Shown: piece after piece, positions 1 to 13,783 of the stretch
Position numbering within the stretch: the first letter of the stretch is position 1
Layout: every line of letters starts with the position of its first letter
Assembly (NCBI GenBank): GCA_021234155.1
Contig: JAJEKV010000038.1
Span: forward strand, 5,007,625 to 5,071,624
DNA length: 64,000 nucleotides
Direction: 5' to 3'
Source: Isoetes taiwanensis
Taxonomy: Eukaryota; Streptophyta; Lycopodiopsida; Isoetales; Isoetaceae
Notes under the pieces: generated by a model
Seen by the model: only the letters and a program-made list of their open reading frames with translations
Told to the model about the DNA's origin: nothing
Database searches by the model: none
Program-made: the position numbers and the translations under genes

Positions 1-1100
1 AGTTACGTACGTTGATCAGTATTTGGTTGAATTAGGATAGTTCAAACCTCTATTTCAGCTGTTAGAATCAAGAGGGTTTAGCCTATTAAATTGCCTTATA
101 GCAGCTTCTAGATCTCTAGATACTAGCCTCTAACCAAGAACCTAACCCTATGATGTAGATTAGATATAGTTCTTTAGTTCTTCCGTGATGGGCTGTGGAC
201 GATGTATCTCTATGAACCCTTGTATTGGGAAGGGGTAGATAACCCAAAGTGCTTGTAGTAGATGCTCCTAGAGTAGCCTCTCTAGCACACACTATAGATC
301 TCGGCCTCAGGCACAAGAACCCACCGTTGTGGGTGAAGGGGGCCGGATCGCTTAGAAGGAGGTTCGTAATCGACTTGAACGATCCCTATGGTGTGTTGGT
401 GCTACCGTGGATCACAGGATCGGTTCAATGGCTTGCCAATCGAAAGCGCGGCAAGGCATGCTCCTGACAATTCGGGGTGGGCTCACCTTCCAATGGGTTC
501 AAGTCGGCATGGCAAAGGGTCTCTAGTCACCTTTGAGTCAAGACGTGACCCCCGGGTGGAGGATCTCATCGCCCCCATCTAACCGGGAGATGAAACCTGT
601 GAATAGCCCCATTGGCTATGCATCCGGGCTGTGTCCCCGACACTTTCAGCCTACTCCGGCAAAGTGTGCAGGCCGGGGAGGGCGGATGGAGGGACACCCA
701 TGCTACAGTCTATATGCCTCAATCCATTGCCATGAATTCTGCCTCGCAATGAACTGGAGACCCAAGCCGCTTTCATCCCTAAGGCTCCGAGCCTGTGAAC
801 TCCCATATGTATTGGGTGTGCTCACCTGTTTATGTGTATGTGATGGACCACCGAGGTATATGTGCTGTTATATAACGACATGTATGTTTACGCCCAGCCT
901 AGGTAGGCCTGGAGGGACGCAATGACCCTTCTACCTTCCCAATCGAATATAGTCACTAAGCAGTAGTTAAGGGAGGCCCCGACGGCATGGGAGCCGGTAT
1001 GGGGGATGAACTCATAGGGTGCTTGTGAGTACACTGTGACACTAGCAGGGGCCATGTAGAGGAGACATGGGCACAAACCGTATGACTACAACAAATTTCT
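1..1100. other. Unrecognised GC-richer segment, possibly LTR-derived
   Basis: No coding region is convincing; the short ORFs here are in conflicting frames. The stretch is richer in G and C than the AT-rich DNA that follows. Around 655-690 it has a run with the same wording as the 5' LTR at about 52,720-52,760 (a 'gcaaagtgtgca' followed closely by 'ggcggatgga'). That suggests a diverged Ty3/gypsy LTR piece, but I found no clean ends or target duplication. This is inference from a short match only. Confidence 0.25.
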
Positions 1101-2358
1101 TTTACTAGATGTATAGGATTGACAACCTAGAGGTCCTTCACTATTGTCATCGCTTGTCTTCGGTGAGTCATATTCCAGACACCATATCCGCTGCTCATGA
1201 TCCGGAGCTTCTGCAAAGCATAGAGGATGTCAATATATGATGTTAAGGATAATGAGTCGCGAATAAAAATCTTGAAGATGGGTACATGTGATCTTTTATT
1301 AAGTGATAGCCATGTCACGAGGAATATGATATTACAGGCCATGTGTTGCCATGGATAGGAATAGTTTTCTCTTAGATGATCCGTGACTAAGAACTATATT
1401 CTATCATACGACCGATCACGTAATTGTGACGAGCTCTGGAAAGAGTATGAGGATCGGGACCCCTCCCAAGTGGGAAAATCAAGTACTAGCTACAAACCAA
1501 GGAGAAGGGCCCTTAAATAAAAAATGGATGTCCTTGCCTATGGTCACATTCGGCCGAGGCATTTGTCTAATTGATACAAACTCCGCTTGGAGCTTCTGGC
1601 GTTGGTGTTATATTGCCCGAGAGTACTCTGTATGGGTAAGAAGACGCCACCGCTTTGTGAGTGGATGAGCCAAAGACTTTCGAACCATTCATATGTGCTT
1701 GCTAAACTCCTAAAGGCCCTTATGGCAACCTCGAAATCATCAAGAATCAAAAGTCTCAGAGACTTGTCCAATCTGAAAGCGGACGATGCTTCGTGAGGGA
1801 ACTAGTAATCCTAGCCCGGAGCAAGGAAAGCAATGAACAAATAGGCTGCTAAACTGGCTGCTCAAAGAAATGTGATCATGCGAACTTAGGAATATTCGTT
1901 TCCCTTCGTGGTGATGTAAGCAACAATAGAGTAGATTCAAAGTTAAATGAACCAATTGACAGTGGCGGGAATCAAGGCCACTACATACTCTAGTGATTCA
2001 CAGTTTGCCAAATCAATAGTAAAATAATGTCACCAGAAGGACTTGTTGAACCAATTGTTGAAAAATAACAATTTAACAATGTAAGAGCATGAAGACTAAG
2101 GTGGCTAAGGGGAGAATGACAATGTGATTTACCCGGCAGCGAACCTAAGATGATAGGTATGCCTTGCTCATTTAACGCCGCCACGCGTGATTTAATTTGT
2201 ATTACCTTTTGAATTAAATCGCCGTACGTGCTTTGATTATTTTCGTTGTCAACCAACACGCCGAGCGACGGTTAAGACTAACTCCAAATCACGCCATGCC
2301 ACGGTATTGTTTGTGCGGCTGCATCTTGTCAATTTTATATACATGTTTGATGTTTCAG
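1101..2358. other. No gene recognised
   Basis: AT-rich DNA with only short overlapping ORFs on both strands and no family I recognise. The last bases, ending in 'tgtttcag', look like an intron with a splice acceptor for the FCP1-like fragment that follows. Confidence 0.4.
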
Positions 2359-2890
2359 CATTTCTAAGAAGGTTGTGGTGTTCGACTTAAACGAGTCTTT
2401 TGCAAGACTTCTTCCAAAAATAAAGTGGCTAGAGATCGCTCTAATGACACCAGAGAATCAAACACCAAGTGGATCTATCCGCTAACAAGACTTGAAGGAG
2501 ATGCTAGATGAGGCATTCAAGTTATTTCGAGTTGGTATTTGGTCATCCATGGAACTAAGGAACATCAAGGATACTAGGAGGCACGGGGAAATGTAGACAT
2601 TGGCTGACCTTTGGGATCAGAACAAATGTGTGAAGTTCACTAATCTCAAGGATCCAACAGCAAGCCTATCTTCATCAAACACTTGAGTAACATGATGGAC
2701 TTAACTGCATCGAGAATAAGGATGATATAATCATAGTGGATGATGATTCTCCTGGGGTTGCTTCTCAGCAATCAAATCGCGAGGCCCTGAATCCACCATC
2801 TACGATCTCAAAAAACTTCTATGATGATGATTTTCCTCGTGAAGTTTGTGTCTATTATGTGCTAATTTGGCTATGGGGATGACGGTGGGT
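2359..2890 (+). pseudogene. FCP1/NIF-type HAD phosphatase-like pseudogene
   Basis: From a splice-acceptor-like 'tgtttcag' the frame reads KKVVVFDLNESFARLL, then FRVGIWSSMELRNI, then LWDQNKCVKFTNLKDP. A little further, after a frame change, it reads DDIIIVDDDSPG. These match in order the signatures of FCP1/NLI-interacting-factor HAD domains: the motif I aspartate region, the 'IWSS' motif II, the WDQxxC segment and the DD motif III. In-frame stops at 2483-2485 and 2594-2596 and at least one frameshift near 2650 break it, and no start or upstream exon is visible. FCP1-type enzymes act on phosphoserines, classically of the RNA polymerase II CTD; this copy cannot make a full product. It belongs to a different subfamily from the FCP1-like gene at 14-22 kb. 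Confidence 0.6.
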
Positions 2891-4260
2891 GAAGTGTTAG
2901 ATTCACCTTAACCTGGATAGAACGGGCCGACATGGAACCACACCTTGTTAAATACGTGGGAAAACATGGATTGATCCCTTAATGTTTTATTGAATATATG
3001 ATATTTTGTATGATATTTGTGCCATGTATCGACACTTTTAGTCTCGAATTGCCTCTAAATAATGTAATCAAGTATATTATCAAACCTAATATTATCATCT
3101 AAATGCTCTTCAATTTTGGTCTCATCTATGTTAGCAACTTGCTCTTCATTTTTGCATATTTCAACTTGCAGATATGAAACGCTGCCATCGAATCGCAACC
3201 TTTATGTTATTTTTGAAGTCCAAAAAAAAAAGATTAAAAAAAAAACAAAACCCCTAGAAGACAACAAAGAAAGTTACGTTGATTTTGAAAGTTGATATAA
3301 TCCCAATTTAATTGATGATGGTTAGTGACAACAACAAAGAACCAATTCAAAATGATCACCTAGATAAGCCAAGCCACAACAAAGAACCAATGCAAAGATC
3401 AAACCAACTCCATAATGCGAAATTAACAAAGCTCAACACAAAGCGCCGTGACCCTAACTCGAGGATGATTAGGAGGCATCGGAACCCAAGCTAAAAAACC
3501 TACATGTTGGTGCTAAAGAAAATAAAGCCATGTATTGTGGAGAGCAATAGAACCGTAAACGTGCCGTAACAAAGGTGAGAACCAAGAGATGACTTAAGGA
3601 AACAAGCCGTACCTTTCAAAGAATGATGAGGAAACCCGCCAGAATGTGCTGCCCGTAGCCATGATGTGGGAGGAGGAAGCCAAAGAGAAAAGTTGAGAAG
3701 AAACTGCTGGACGAAGAGCCATAGAACTTATTTAAAAAGTTTCTTGGGGTTTTTGCTGATGCCAGTGTCCCCTTTCCGGCCGCCGGATGTAACGCTTTTT
3801 CCGGCCATGTAACGCTTCTTCCATTCCAAGATATATTTGTTATTTCTCTTCATTTTTCCGGCAGCAGCATTCTCTTGATGTGGGCAGCGCTCCGTCAACA
3901 CAAAGATGGCGCGCTTTGAGCTCGCCAAAGGTAGCACATCAAAGCTGTATCGTAGCACACGCGCTTGGATCTGAAAAATTTTGTAGCGGATATTTGTTGG
4001 AAAATCTTTAGGGCGCAGTGCCTCGGTGATGATAACAATTTTTGGGCAGGGAATCGGTGAAGCGCCTCGATGCAAACGTTATTCGCGGCGCTGTGATGAA
4101 GATGCACTTGAAGGTAGATTTGTGGACTATAGCTAAACTTGGAGGATCGGGCATTTCTGGCGGATTGAGAACTGGTAAACATGGAAGTATCGTCATTTCT
4201 TTTTCTCAACAACTAAGATGCCGGATGCTTTCTTTGTGCAAAAGTGGATGCTTTCTTGGT
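2891..4260. other. No gene recognised
   Basis: AT-rich DNA with A-runs near 3,220-3,250. A minus-strand ORF block at 3,728-4,212 has no family match. On the minus strand around 3,660 an ATG in good context is followed by a possible splice donor (GTACGG), which could be the first exon of an unknown gene, but nothing downstream supports it. Confidence 0.35.
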
Positions 4261-5120
4261 GCTGGATGCTTTTCATTTTTTTTCTCGAAAGCACCGCCTG
4301 GAAAAACGCTTCTTTTCAAGGTGGATGGAGGGATGCACTTAGCGTTCTCAAATGGCAACAGCCTTTAACTTCTAGAACTTCAATGCCCTTTTTTAGACGA
4401 AGGCAATTGACCAAGATTTTGTAAAATGCAATAGGAAACAGCTAGGGCCTTTCGTATGCCTCCTTCGATTGCCACCATTGCCACTATGATCAGGGTTTGT
4501 TCAAGGTAAAGCAAAGCTTTTCCACCAGGGTATTACTTCTCATGAAACATTACTTTTTGGTGCAACTGCATGGAAATCTGCATATCACTGCTTTGCGCCT
4601 CTAGCCTAAAGAATGTCCCAAACTAATGCTTCTGTGCTTATGTATGGACGTTTTTTGTTGCAGGCCATCACAAAGTCAGATGCTTTCCATTTTTTCCCGA
4701 TGTGCTGCCTTGAAAACGCTTCTTCTTTTCAAGGTGGATGAGATGAATTTGAAGGTTCTCAAATGGCAGTCATCTTAACTTCTAGAACTTCGAATGCCCT
4801 TTTTTTTTAGACGAGAAGGCAATGTTTGAGCGTTATTTTGTAAAATGCAATAGGAAATGTTTAGGGCCTTTCAGAGTGCCTCCTTCCGATGCCACCATTG
4901 CCACTATGATCAGGTTTGTTCAAGGTAAAGCAAAGCTTTCCAATCAGGGTATTACTTCTCGCGAAACATTACCGGTGTAACTGCATGGAAATCGCATATC
5001 ACTACTATGGAAATCGCAGACATCATCGCTTATGCGCCTTTAGCCTAAAGAATGTCCCAAACTAATGCTTCGTGGCTTATGTATGGACGTTTTTTGTTGC
5101 AAAAGCACGATGAAAAGTCA
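4261..5120. repeat. Two-copy tandem repeat, about 430 bp per unit
   Basis: Copy 1 (about 4,261-4,674) and copy 2 (about 4,675-5,120) run in parallel. Both contain 'aaaacgcttctt', then 'aacttctagaacttc', 'gtaaaatgcaatagg', 'tgccaccattgccactatgatcagg', 'agcctaaagaatgtcccaaactaatgctt' and 'gtatggacgttttttgttgca'. The copies differ by many small indels. Neither is coding. Confidence 0.75.
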
Positions 5121-8100
5121 GATAGATATTCAAAGGGAAACGGCTGCTGGTTAATGTAGTCTTTGCATTCTCAGAATCTCTATGTGGTTATTTACTTCCG
5201 TCTATAAACCGAAAATGTAAATCTTAGGGCATATCGATGGAGCTGAGCAAATCATTCTTTCGACTTTTTGATCTCGATATATTTTCTTCTTTGAATTTAC
5301 CAGCCATAGTATGTATCTTTGTTGTCAGCAACAAACTTTGATTTTGTTGTCGACATTTTGCTCAGGTCCATTGTAGCAAATCAAACCATCCAAACTTTGG
5401 AATTATTTAGAGGTGCTTCTTTTCTTTTTTCACAAACTTTTGCAAATATTTGAGGAAAATCAAGAACGTTAAGGCGTGATTGTTTCCTATGAGCTCTTAC
5501 CTTGGTTAGTTATATCATGGTTGACGCAATTTTAAGAGTTTATTTTATACGGTTGCAAAGATGAGTCAGAAATACGCGTGATTCTTCCCACATGCTGGTT
5601 TTCCGCAAAATTTGTGGATTTATTTTCGCATTTTTACAACAACGTTAGGGTTTATGTGAAACGCTATGGAGATTATCTCTCGATGATGATGGCACAGACG
5701 GTTCAAATAAGAAGCGGATCCGGAAGAACGAGCAAAAGTTACAAAGATCAAAGAAAGAAACAACGAGGCGGCAAAACCGACGAGTTTCAAAGGTATATCA
5801 CGTGAAGTTTTTGTTCTTGGAAGATATTTTATCGAAATCCATTTTTGGGATCAACATGGCGCGATGGGATATATTCATTGGTGTAGATAGAACCCTAAGA
5901 CCGAAACCTCGTTTCTTTTTTTTTGCTTCTATTATGCATCATATTAACCTGGTTTTTCATCCATGTATTGAAGAGCATGGAGGAGAGCACTTGGGACTCT
6001 CCCATTGAAATTCATCGTTGTGGCTTTTGATTTGAGGCTCTATTGAAATTCACCGTTGTGGCTTTGATTTGAGGCGCTGTAATCATGTTTTTGTAACATC
6101 AAATTTTGGTATTAAAGGTTCGTGCACAAAATCTTCTCTTTGATGGACTAAGGCAACATTTAATGTTGACTATAACTAACATTACGCTTTCTTGATTTAT
6201 GCAGTAGCTTAGACCTTATTAGCTTGCAAAATCGTGGTTTTGTTGGTAAGGGAAGTTGTGCCGTATGGAATGTCAGGTTTCAACGAAAGCGTCTAATTGC
6301 TAGATAGAGGTACATTGCTTGCTTCCATGGTCAATTCCTTATTTTCTTTATTTCAATATGGTTTCATTTCCATAGTTTAAGATTGTCAAAGAAATTCAGG
6401 TGACGAGTTGTACCAGATTGATCTTCACGATTTTCGTAAGTATAGATGCATCTAAAGGTTAAATACTCCAATATTTGTAAGACATGCCATGGCAAAGTTG
6501 AATGATGGATGTCACCTTTGACCTTTCGCACCGTGGCGTTCTCGCATGAAATAAAAGGTAAACCTTTGTATGACCCTTTGGATGTGTTATGATTCATTTT
6601 TCCATTTTTTTTACCTAAATGTATATATGATAGATTACGCAAGATAAGACCCTTTTGGATTTGCAGATTTGTTATAAAGGTGGCTTACTATTTATCCCAC
6701 CCCTAATTTGTTTTTCCGATATAGAGTATTTACTAAAACCAAGTCGGCCAGGGCGGAATGGGAAGAGAAAGGCGAAGAAATTGCATCTTATTTGGTATTA
6801 CCATGACAAAAAGAGCATAAAATGTTACGCTCCTTGAAGTGTTTTTAGACTTAAACATGATAGAATAGGATATATATGCACTTGGCAAAGCATAAAGTCT
6901 TAGCATTCATAATAACTTTGAACAACATTGTTTGCTTGCGCTGCGTAATCTGAATTCTCTATATTTACCACCGGCTTGACAAATTGAATGTTTATCAACA
7001 TAGCGTCGGGCAAAGCGAATAGTTACAATCGTATTTTATATTGGCCTCTATTTTACGTAGTTTTTGCTATTTTTGTATTTGACTAGGTTCAGATAGTCTG
7101 AAGTAATAGTGATCCGAGATAACGCTAAGCGTACAGTTATTTTTGCCTTCTTTAGTTGCATTGACTCTAGAATTTCACTAACCGCTTAGTTGCTTCCTCG
7201 GGTTTTTAGAACCTAGCTGAGTTCTGATATGCAAGATTGATGAGTTGACCAGCGAAGAAAATCGATATGTTATTTGTGTTGGCCTGATACATTGTTTGTG
7301 TATGTTTTCTCTAGCAATGCTGCATGTTTATTGCCGTTTAATTGTATCATTTAAGTTTAGCATCATATTGGTTTAGCTTATTTTGCACTTCCTCAACATT
7401 GCATTTTGTATGCGTTTAATATCACTTTCCAGTCTGGATTTCTTGGACAGATCATTTTTCAGTGAGACATTGGTCACACTCTGGGGCTTAGCCAAGTTTA
7501 GATTGTTGTTTTTACATTTAAGTAAGATATTATATTTACCTTTTAGCATGTTTAAAGGGTTAGCATTGCAATCTTCCCTTTGAAATGAATGTATTTCATA
7601 GTTTAGATGTACATCAGGGTGTAATATTTGCGATTCTCCCTAAGTTTCATTAAGTTATTTCTTTTTTTTTCTTACCAGAGTCTTGCCCGTTGCCTTATAC
7701 CAGTGTATCATCTTTTAGAAGGTATGTCATTCCAAATATTTTCTTACTTCCATTGGTTATAGGCTGCATGAAGCCTTTGTAGTCGCATGTCGGAATAGGA
7801 GTTACAAGAATTAAGTAATAAAGCAGCCATTAAACTTATAATAAGGATTGATGCTAGCACAGAGGTTTTACGACTATATCATCACCGTCAACATCCCCGT
7901 GGAGCAAATGTTTGATTATTATGTCGACTCGTAGGTATTAGTAGAAGGCTTCTAAGCTGATTTCTTTAGTTGCTTGCTTGCAGATGTTAGAGTCCAGATA
8001 GGCACATACATGAGCTTCAACTTGCTGGAACTTGAGGTAAAATGGTTTCTCGCAGCTTATACATCCTTTTTGTCTCAGAGTTCCACTTTGTTGTATATAA

Positions 8101-10591
8101 GCAAGAAAAAGGCAGCCCATTTTGCAACCATCATATATCTCAGAGAGATAGAAGCGTATGCAATTATAGCACTGCTTTTTAGATAGAAAGTAAAAGAAGT
8201 TTACTAATGCTGTCAATAATTCTCTCAATGTATGATGACAATTTGTCTCGTTATTTTATATCTATTGCAAGGCGTTGTGCTTGATTATTATACCATCACA
8301 TTTTAGATGATTCTCATCCATAGGTGAAACCAATTGAATATTAATGGAAACCAATTGAACATACAAATTTTTACATTTTGGCAAAAGATAGATATATTAT
8401 CGGGAGATTAAATGCATCAACTCTTCCTAAGTAACATTTGGGTCAAGATGAATTGCCGCAGAACACTTTCTTTGTGAACAATCATAACCATCCTGATGCT
8501 ATTTTGTTAACGAATGGAAGAAGTGCTGTCAGAGAAGACGCCCGATAATCGGTCCCGAATGGAGAAGAACCTTATATAATGGTTCTCGTCTAGAATAACC
8601 ATCCGATGACTCGATCGACAAGTATTTTATACAACAATTGTTCAACCGTTGTTGCAAAAGAAAGCATTTTATAGTTGCAAACAAAGAACCATATAACATA
8701 TATGCAATGAAGGCCACTTAATAGGTTGTATTTGGCTGTAGGACTAAGTATTATGGTCATCTATTAGTAAAATAGATAGTTTGTATGCATGGCGCTCCTA
8801 GCCTATTTGTCGTGTCTGTAGTAATGGGTTGTCCATCTTGTTTGTCGTGTTTTAGCAATAGGTTGTTATCTTAGAGCATGTAATAGCTTACAAATGGAAA
8901 GATGCGGTAATGTAGCTACATTTATTTGCTCTAGAATTTTCTTGTATTTTGCATACATATTATGATGATCAATTTTTTCTTACCACAATTGGGAAGGTGG
9001 TACTTGTAGTAGATTTTATTTGCTTCAGAATTTTCTCACATTTTGCATGTATTATGAAGATCTATTTCTTCTTTAATAAACTCGCCTAATAGGAGTTGTG
9101 AAGCCAAGTCATGTGGATTACAACTTTTATGCTCCTACATCAAATAGACCACATGCAAATGAGATACAAAGAGTCGAGTGCATTAGAACCTTTATGCTCC
9201 TACATCAAATAGACCACATGAAATGAGATACAAAGTTGTTTGTATTAATAACTTTGTAGGTTTCTACAAGTAGACTACAAACAAAACCGATTCGCCAATG
9301 CTCAACCTTTAATTGAATAATGTGTGCACACGCTTGCGCTATATTGGTTAAGAACCCATCAAATCATTGAGTTGGTGCCTAAACCTATTCCTTAAATAAG
9401 AAGACATGCAAAACCCCATGGATTTATTGAAAAAGAATCTCAAAGACAAAACAAATGCATAACTTTATAACAATGTACATTTTAACATGAGTTGTTGAAA
9501 GTCCTATCACAGAAATAGAAAGTCGTGAAGAAAACAACAGAGAAAGGCGCAATGCAATTTGTTTCTAAATTAGATACCTAAATCCCCAACAAAACCATTA
9601 AGTCATTCAATTAGATGTAGATTGAGCATTGAGCACGTTCCTACAAATAACATAATTGTTGAGTATGTGTCCTACAAATAGTGAATGATTAGGTTTCATG
9701 CTAATATTGAACCGGATATGTACCGAACTCAAACCGAATGATAAGTACTAATAAGCTTCTCTCGGCTTGAAACTATGGTGGAGTCCACAAATGGTAGGTG
9801 TGGTGGGATAGACAAAGAACCGCTCATGCAATCGCTGCATTTTTTTAAGCACCTATATGAAGTTATTTACCCCGATATAAGATGACAATTCCAATGTTAA
9901 TCATGATGTGTATTCTTCTCGCAGACTAAATGTTGGCATCCATCTTCAATAATCCCGCAATATCCCGCAATGATTGTAGTGCATGAGATAGTGATATGAA
10001 TAGCTTTGCTCCCGCATAAACTATTTGGCAATATCAAACAATAACTCATGAATACATGTTCTACATATTGCATAAATGCTTCAAATGACCCATTGCTAAG
10101 GTTCATAATCTAACAAAGACTTACTAAGCTTTAGAACGTGCAATAGCATTTAGGAGCCAAAAGTTACTAAAAACAAAAATGATCGTAATATGATCATGCA
10201 TTCTAGCTATAGGAGCAAAGTAGTATGTGATAAAGAAACTTTGAGAACTCATTTACATTTCCGTAAATAAATGGCTAAACATACCTTTTCTAGTTCCAAC
10301 CCGCTTTAATAAGACTGCACTTGTAATGGTCACATGGCATTTTACACTACGTACCTGCAAAGACCCAGTTCTAATTGATTTACTAAGATCATTAACTGGA
10401 AGAGTCTATAAGATGTGACTTTACAGCACTCAAGGCACTTGTACTTGGGATTCTAATTTAGACATTATATAGCCAGCCTTAATGAAAGCTAAAGATATTG
10501 TTAACAAAGAACTACAACTATATGTATCCCCATTATAGTTACAACAACATTAAGTCAGACTATAATTGTTTGGCAAACTGGCAAATCATGT
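5121..10591. other. Long AT-rich stretch without a recognised gene
   Basis: About 5.5 kb in which no ORF exceeds about 100 codons and none matches a family I know. There are T-runs and scattered splice-like signals but no chain of exons. A short local duplication at 9,127-9,236 is listed separately. Unrecognised introns or very old transposon remains are possible. Confidence 0.4.
9127..9236. repeat. Short tandem duplication, about 45 bp copies
   Basis: 'ttatgctcctacatcaaat' followed by 'agaccacatg', 'aaatgagatacaaag' occurs at 9,127-9,171 and again at 9,191-9,234. Confidence 0.7.
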
Positions 10592-12299
10592 GACTGTATT
10601 CATTTGGAGCAAGTACAGTAGATAGTAGTCAGGGTATCCGCTTCACTGCCAAATGCGTAATTTATCCCAAGTATAGCCTTCTTGAGGACGCCGCTCAAGT
10701 TCTCAACATCAAATTTGCATCAAGCATTTTATTCGCTGGTTCATTTGTGCCCAAATAACCAACATCAACATTCTGCAATTACCAAACTAAATTCAAAATC
10801 TCCATTGCACTCGCATTTATGTCTTACTATTATATCCTCCCAATGGAAGTGAAAGAATAGATACTTTGGCCCACGAATGCAAAATGAATCATGGGTTGCC
10901 TAGATAGTACAACGCCTAGACTACCCTATGTAGAATGCAAACAAAAAAAAATCATATTTTAATTGTCTAGCTAGTAGACCCATGAAATAATAGTCCTTTG
11001 CACTTTAGAAGCCTAAACCCTTCAAGAACCAAGAAGCATATGAGCCAGTATAACAAAAACATGATCCGCTAAAGCTTCCTTTGTATTAATCAAATGATTG
11101 AAGTCTCTACACACAACATAGGCAGAGCATGGTATGCATAGGCGTATGCAGGCAGGAGGCTGACTCTTGAAAAATGAATCTCCTGAACTCTTTCAAAACG
11201 GAAGGTCTTTTGCAACGAAAGAAAAATGATCTATTTATGTAGAGTGCAATAGATCAGCCCGCAGGTAAAACATAGTGCCCAAATTTAAGAATATTTGATC
11301 ACAAAGGTAGGATTGTGGAGCTATGCCAAAAGGCTATAAAAAGGTATCTCAAGTAATCTCCATCTAATATCAAACACTTCCAATCGTATTTTGAAATTAA
11401 GGACTATTGTAATTGAATATTCTCTATACAGGTACAAGATACATGTTGTAAAAAGGAATCTTTAAACCAAACCTTTGAAGCATGATTGCAAAGCTAAACC
11501 ATAAATAGAACAAAAAGGAGACGCGATAATCCAAGAGCAAAATTAATGATCGATCATGCAAAGGTGGGAGGCCACTTACCTGCCCGTTTTGGTAGCTTCA
11601 TCCTCAGCCACCTGCTACACAACTAATAGTAAACAATCCTCATAATAGCAAAGATCTCCTTATAATAATTTAGGGTCACGAATAAACGATTTGAATGAAA
11701 AACAATGTGACTTTTGTTGTAAATTATTCGCTTGCTCTCAAGCACATCAAACAGAATGCAAGCAGAGCAAGCATGCAGCCTAACTAACCACACATGCATC
11801 TAAACTCAAACTCGAGTTTAAGAACACCGCCATTACAAAACCTCTATATGAGCCCTCGAACAAGAGGGTTAAAAAGCCCAAATAATATATATGATAATGC
11901 CAAAGCCAGCCAAATGTTCCCAAGACCCAGAAAACATCGGAGCAAATTCAAGATAGATAGATGGTCTGCCACCAAGGCAAAATTGCATTGATGTGATCAT
12001 AAAAACTACCATTTTCTCTTTTTCCACGCTGTGATCTCTGGCGTGCATTTACATCCCTGCATCATCCTAATTCGAGGGAAGCCATGCCTCCATATCCCGA
12101 AAAGCCCTAATCCGGGCCAGTCATTGCGGCAAAGCACAAATGAAATCATAATAAACAAAAAATTTATGATATTTGGAAATCGCTTTTTTTTTAAGGCAGA
12201 AAAATTTAAGATATTTGGAAATTAGTTTTTTACAGGAAAAATCCCAAACTTTAGGAAATGAGTCATAAAACTAAAAAGTTTTTCTCCAGCCGGAAAAAT
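10592..12299. other. Non-coding leader of unit 1
   Basis: No gene is visible. It aligns with 23,640-25,320 but with many single-base and short indels in both directions, far more than in the rest of the duplication. Confidence 0.6.
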
Positions 12300-13762
12300 C
12301 CAAATTTAAACATACATGTTCTTCTCGAAGCTGTGAAGATGATGAGGGGATGATGAAGACGAGAAAGAAGAGAACACTCAAGAAAGGACATGGAATCTCT
12401 ATCTCGACCAATATGACTCATTCCTTCAAGCAGCGAGGCGATCCGGTAAAACAGATGTAGATCCGGGCTCGAGAAGAGGCAAGCTTTAAGGACGTACTAT
12501 AGTACCTGCCAACCAAAGCCGACCCAAAGTTGTTCGCCAGGGCCTCACAGACAAAGAAACGCTCGACCTATAGGGCAAAATCCTAGATGGGACAATTCTG
12601 CTAAGGAAGAGGAGGAGGACGCAAAGGATTATGCCACAGTCCTAAAGAGACGACGTGCATTAGAAGAAGGAATCACAGAATTCTGCAATGTTGCATCCAA
12701 TGCATGCCATGATTTTGATTACTATAAGGGGAAGGCAGTGCTTGATGAGGATGACATGAAGGAGTTGAACCGGCTATGCCAACCCTACATCAACACGAAG
12801 TTTAAAGGTAACGTCAAAACCTCCCCCTTTCCAGAACGTGCTATGGCACTTTTGAAGCGGAAGCTTGTATTCGGGGTGGTGCCATCTAAGACAGACGATA
12901 GCTCCCCTTCCTTCTTAGTAACCTTGGGTCACAAGGGGTTCAATGGTCTGGAACTAGAGGCTAGGCCTGTGGCACTATTTGCCATGAATATGATCGACGA
13001 CCCCACCCTATTTTATGAAAAAGCTGACATTGAGCAGTGGTATAAGACGTGTCTGGATTTGACCGAGCCAGATACTTTCAGTTTCCTTATCTTTTGCATG
13101 CCGGGCAATCAGACAACTGCGTCTCACAGTGGGCAGCAGATATTAATTTCAGCAACAAGGTCTTGTATTCCATATACGAGTTGAAACATGAGTGTAGTCT
13201 TGGCCTGCCAAAGGCACCAAGTTTTACGAACATAATTTTGGTTCTGGTTTTAAGGTCGAATGCAGACTTGGACAAGTGGTGGTCAAGCGAGCACCACTAC
13301 GTCAATAAGTTCATGATTTCTCAGGAGCATATGAAACCCTGGAAGGGCGGCAAGTTCATGGAGAATGTCCCATCGATTGACAAAGTCAGCACTGATGGTG
13401 TGAGAGGTCCAATACATAGAATTCCTATCCGGCCGAGAATTATCAAGTACTTCATTACCAGCTTGGTTGAGGGAGATCAGATTGTGTGCACGTGGTATAT
13501 GAATGGCCTATTCTCTCAGGAGGCTATGCTCTATAGAATGAAACCAATATCTGTGGTCAGGGACAAGGACCTGGCTGAGACCATTCGGTCATACCTGGAC
13601 CTGCTTCATTACCATTTTCAAGACAGGAAGACTGTTGGAAGTAGTAAGGACGAAGATGACGAAGACAAAGATGAGAGCCAGGGAGATAAAGATGACGGAG
13701 ATGTCCAAGGTTTAGACGAACTTGCAGTGGAACAAATAATGGAGAATCTTCGATTGAGGTGA
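12300..13762 (+). pseudogene. Unknown gene block, unit 1; weakly methyltransferase-like
   Basis: Two overlapping frames carry the protein: about 12,600-13,140, and a frame ending in a stop at 13,760-13,762 (a shift lies near 13,100). The upstream part matches the unit 2 block but is more damaged. The C-terminal half has HRIPIRPRIIKYFITSLVEG and then an acidic D/E-rich tail (KDEDDEDKDES) and LAVEQIMENLRLR. The RP-x(n)-LI-x(n)-G-D layout vaguely recalls N6/N4 amino-methyltransferase C-termini, but no DPPY or GxG motif is present, so I do not assign a function. The frame change is shared by both units, so it predates the duplication or marks an unrecognised intron. Confidence 0.45.
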
Positions 13763-13783
13763 ATTTACTTTCCTTTCCGAGGG

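Noticed and set aside
1-1100. A full LTR at the left edge
   Set aside because: Only short similarity to the 51.6-kb LTR and no ends, so it is kept as a low-confidence note only.
3560-3720. Minus-strand first exon with ATG near 3,660
   Set aside because: Good start context and a donor, but no following exon or homology.
12738-13762. Calling the unknown block an adenine methyltransferase
   Set aside because: No DPPY or SAM-binding glycine motif is visible; only a loose C-terminal likeness.
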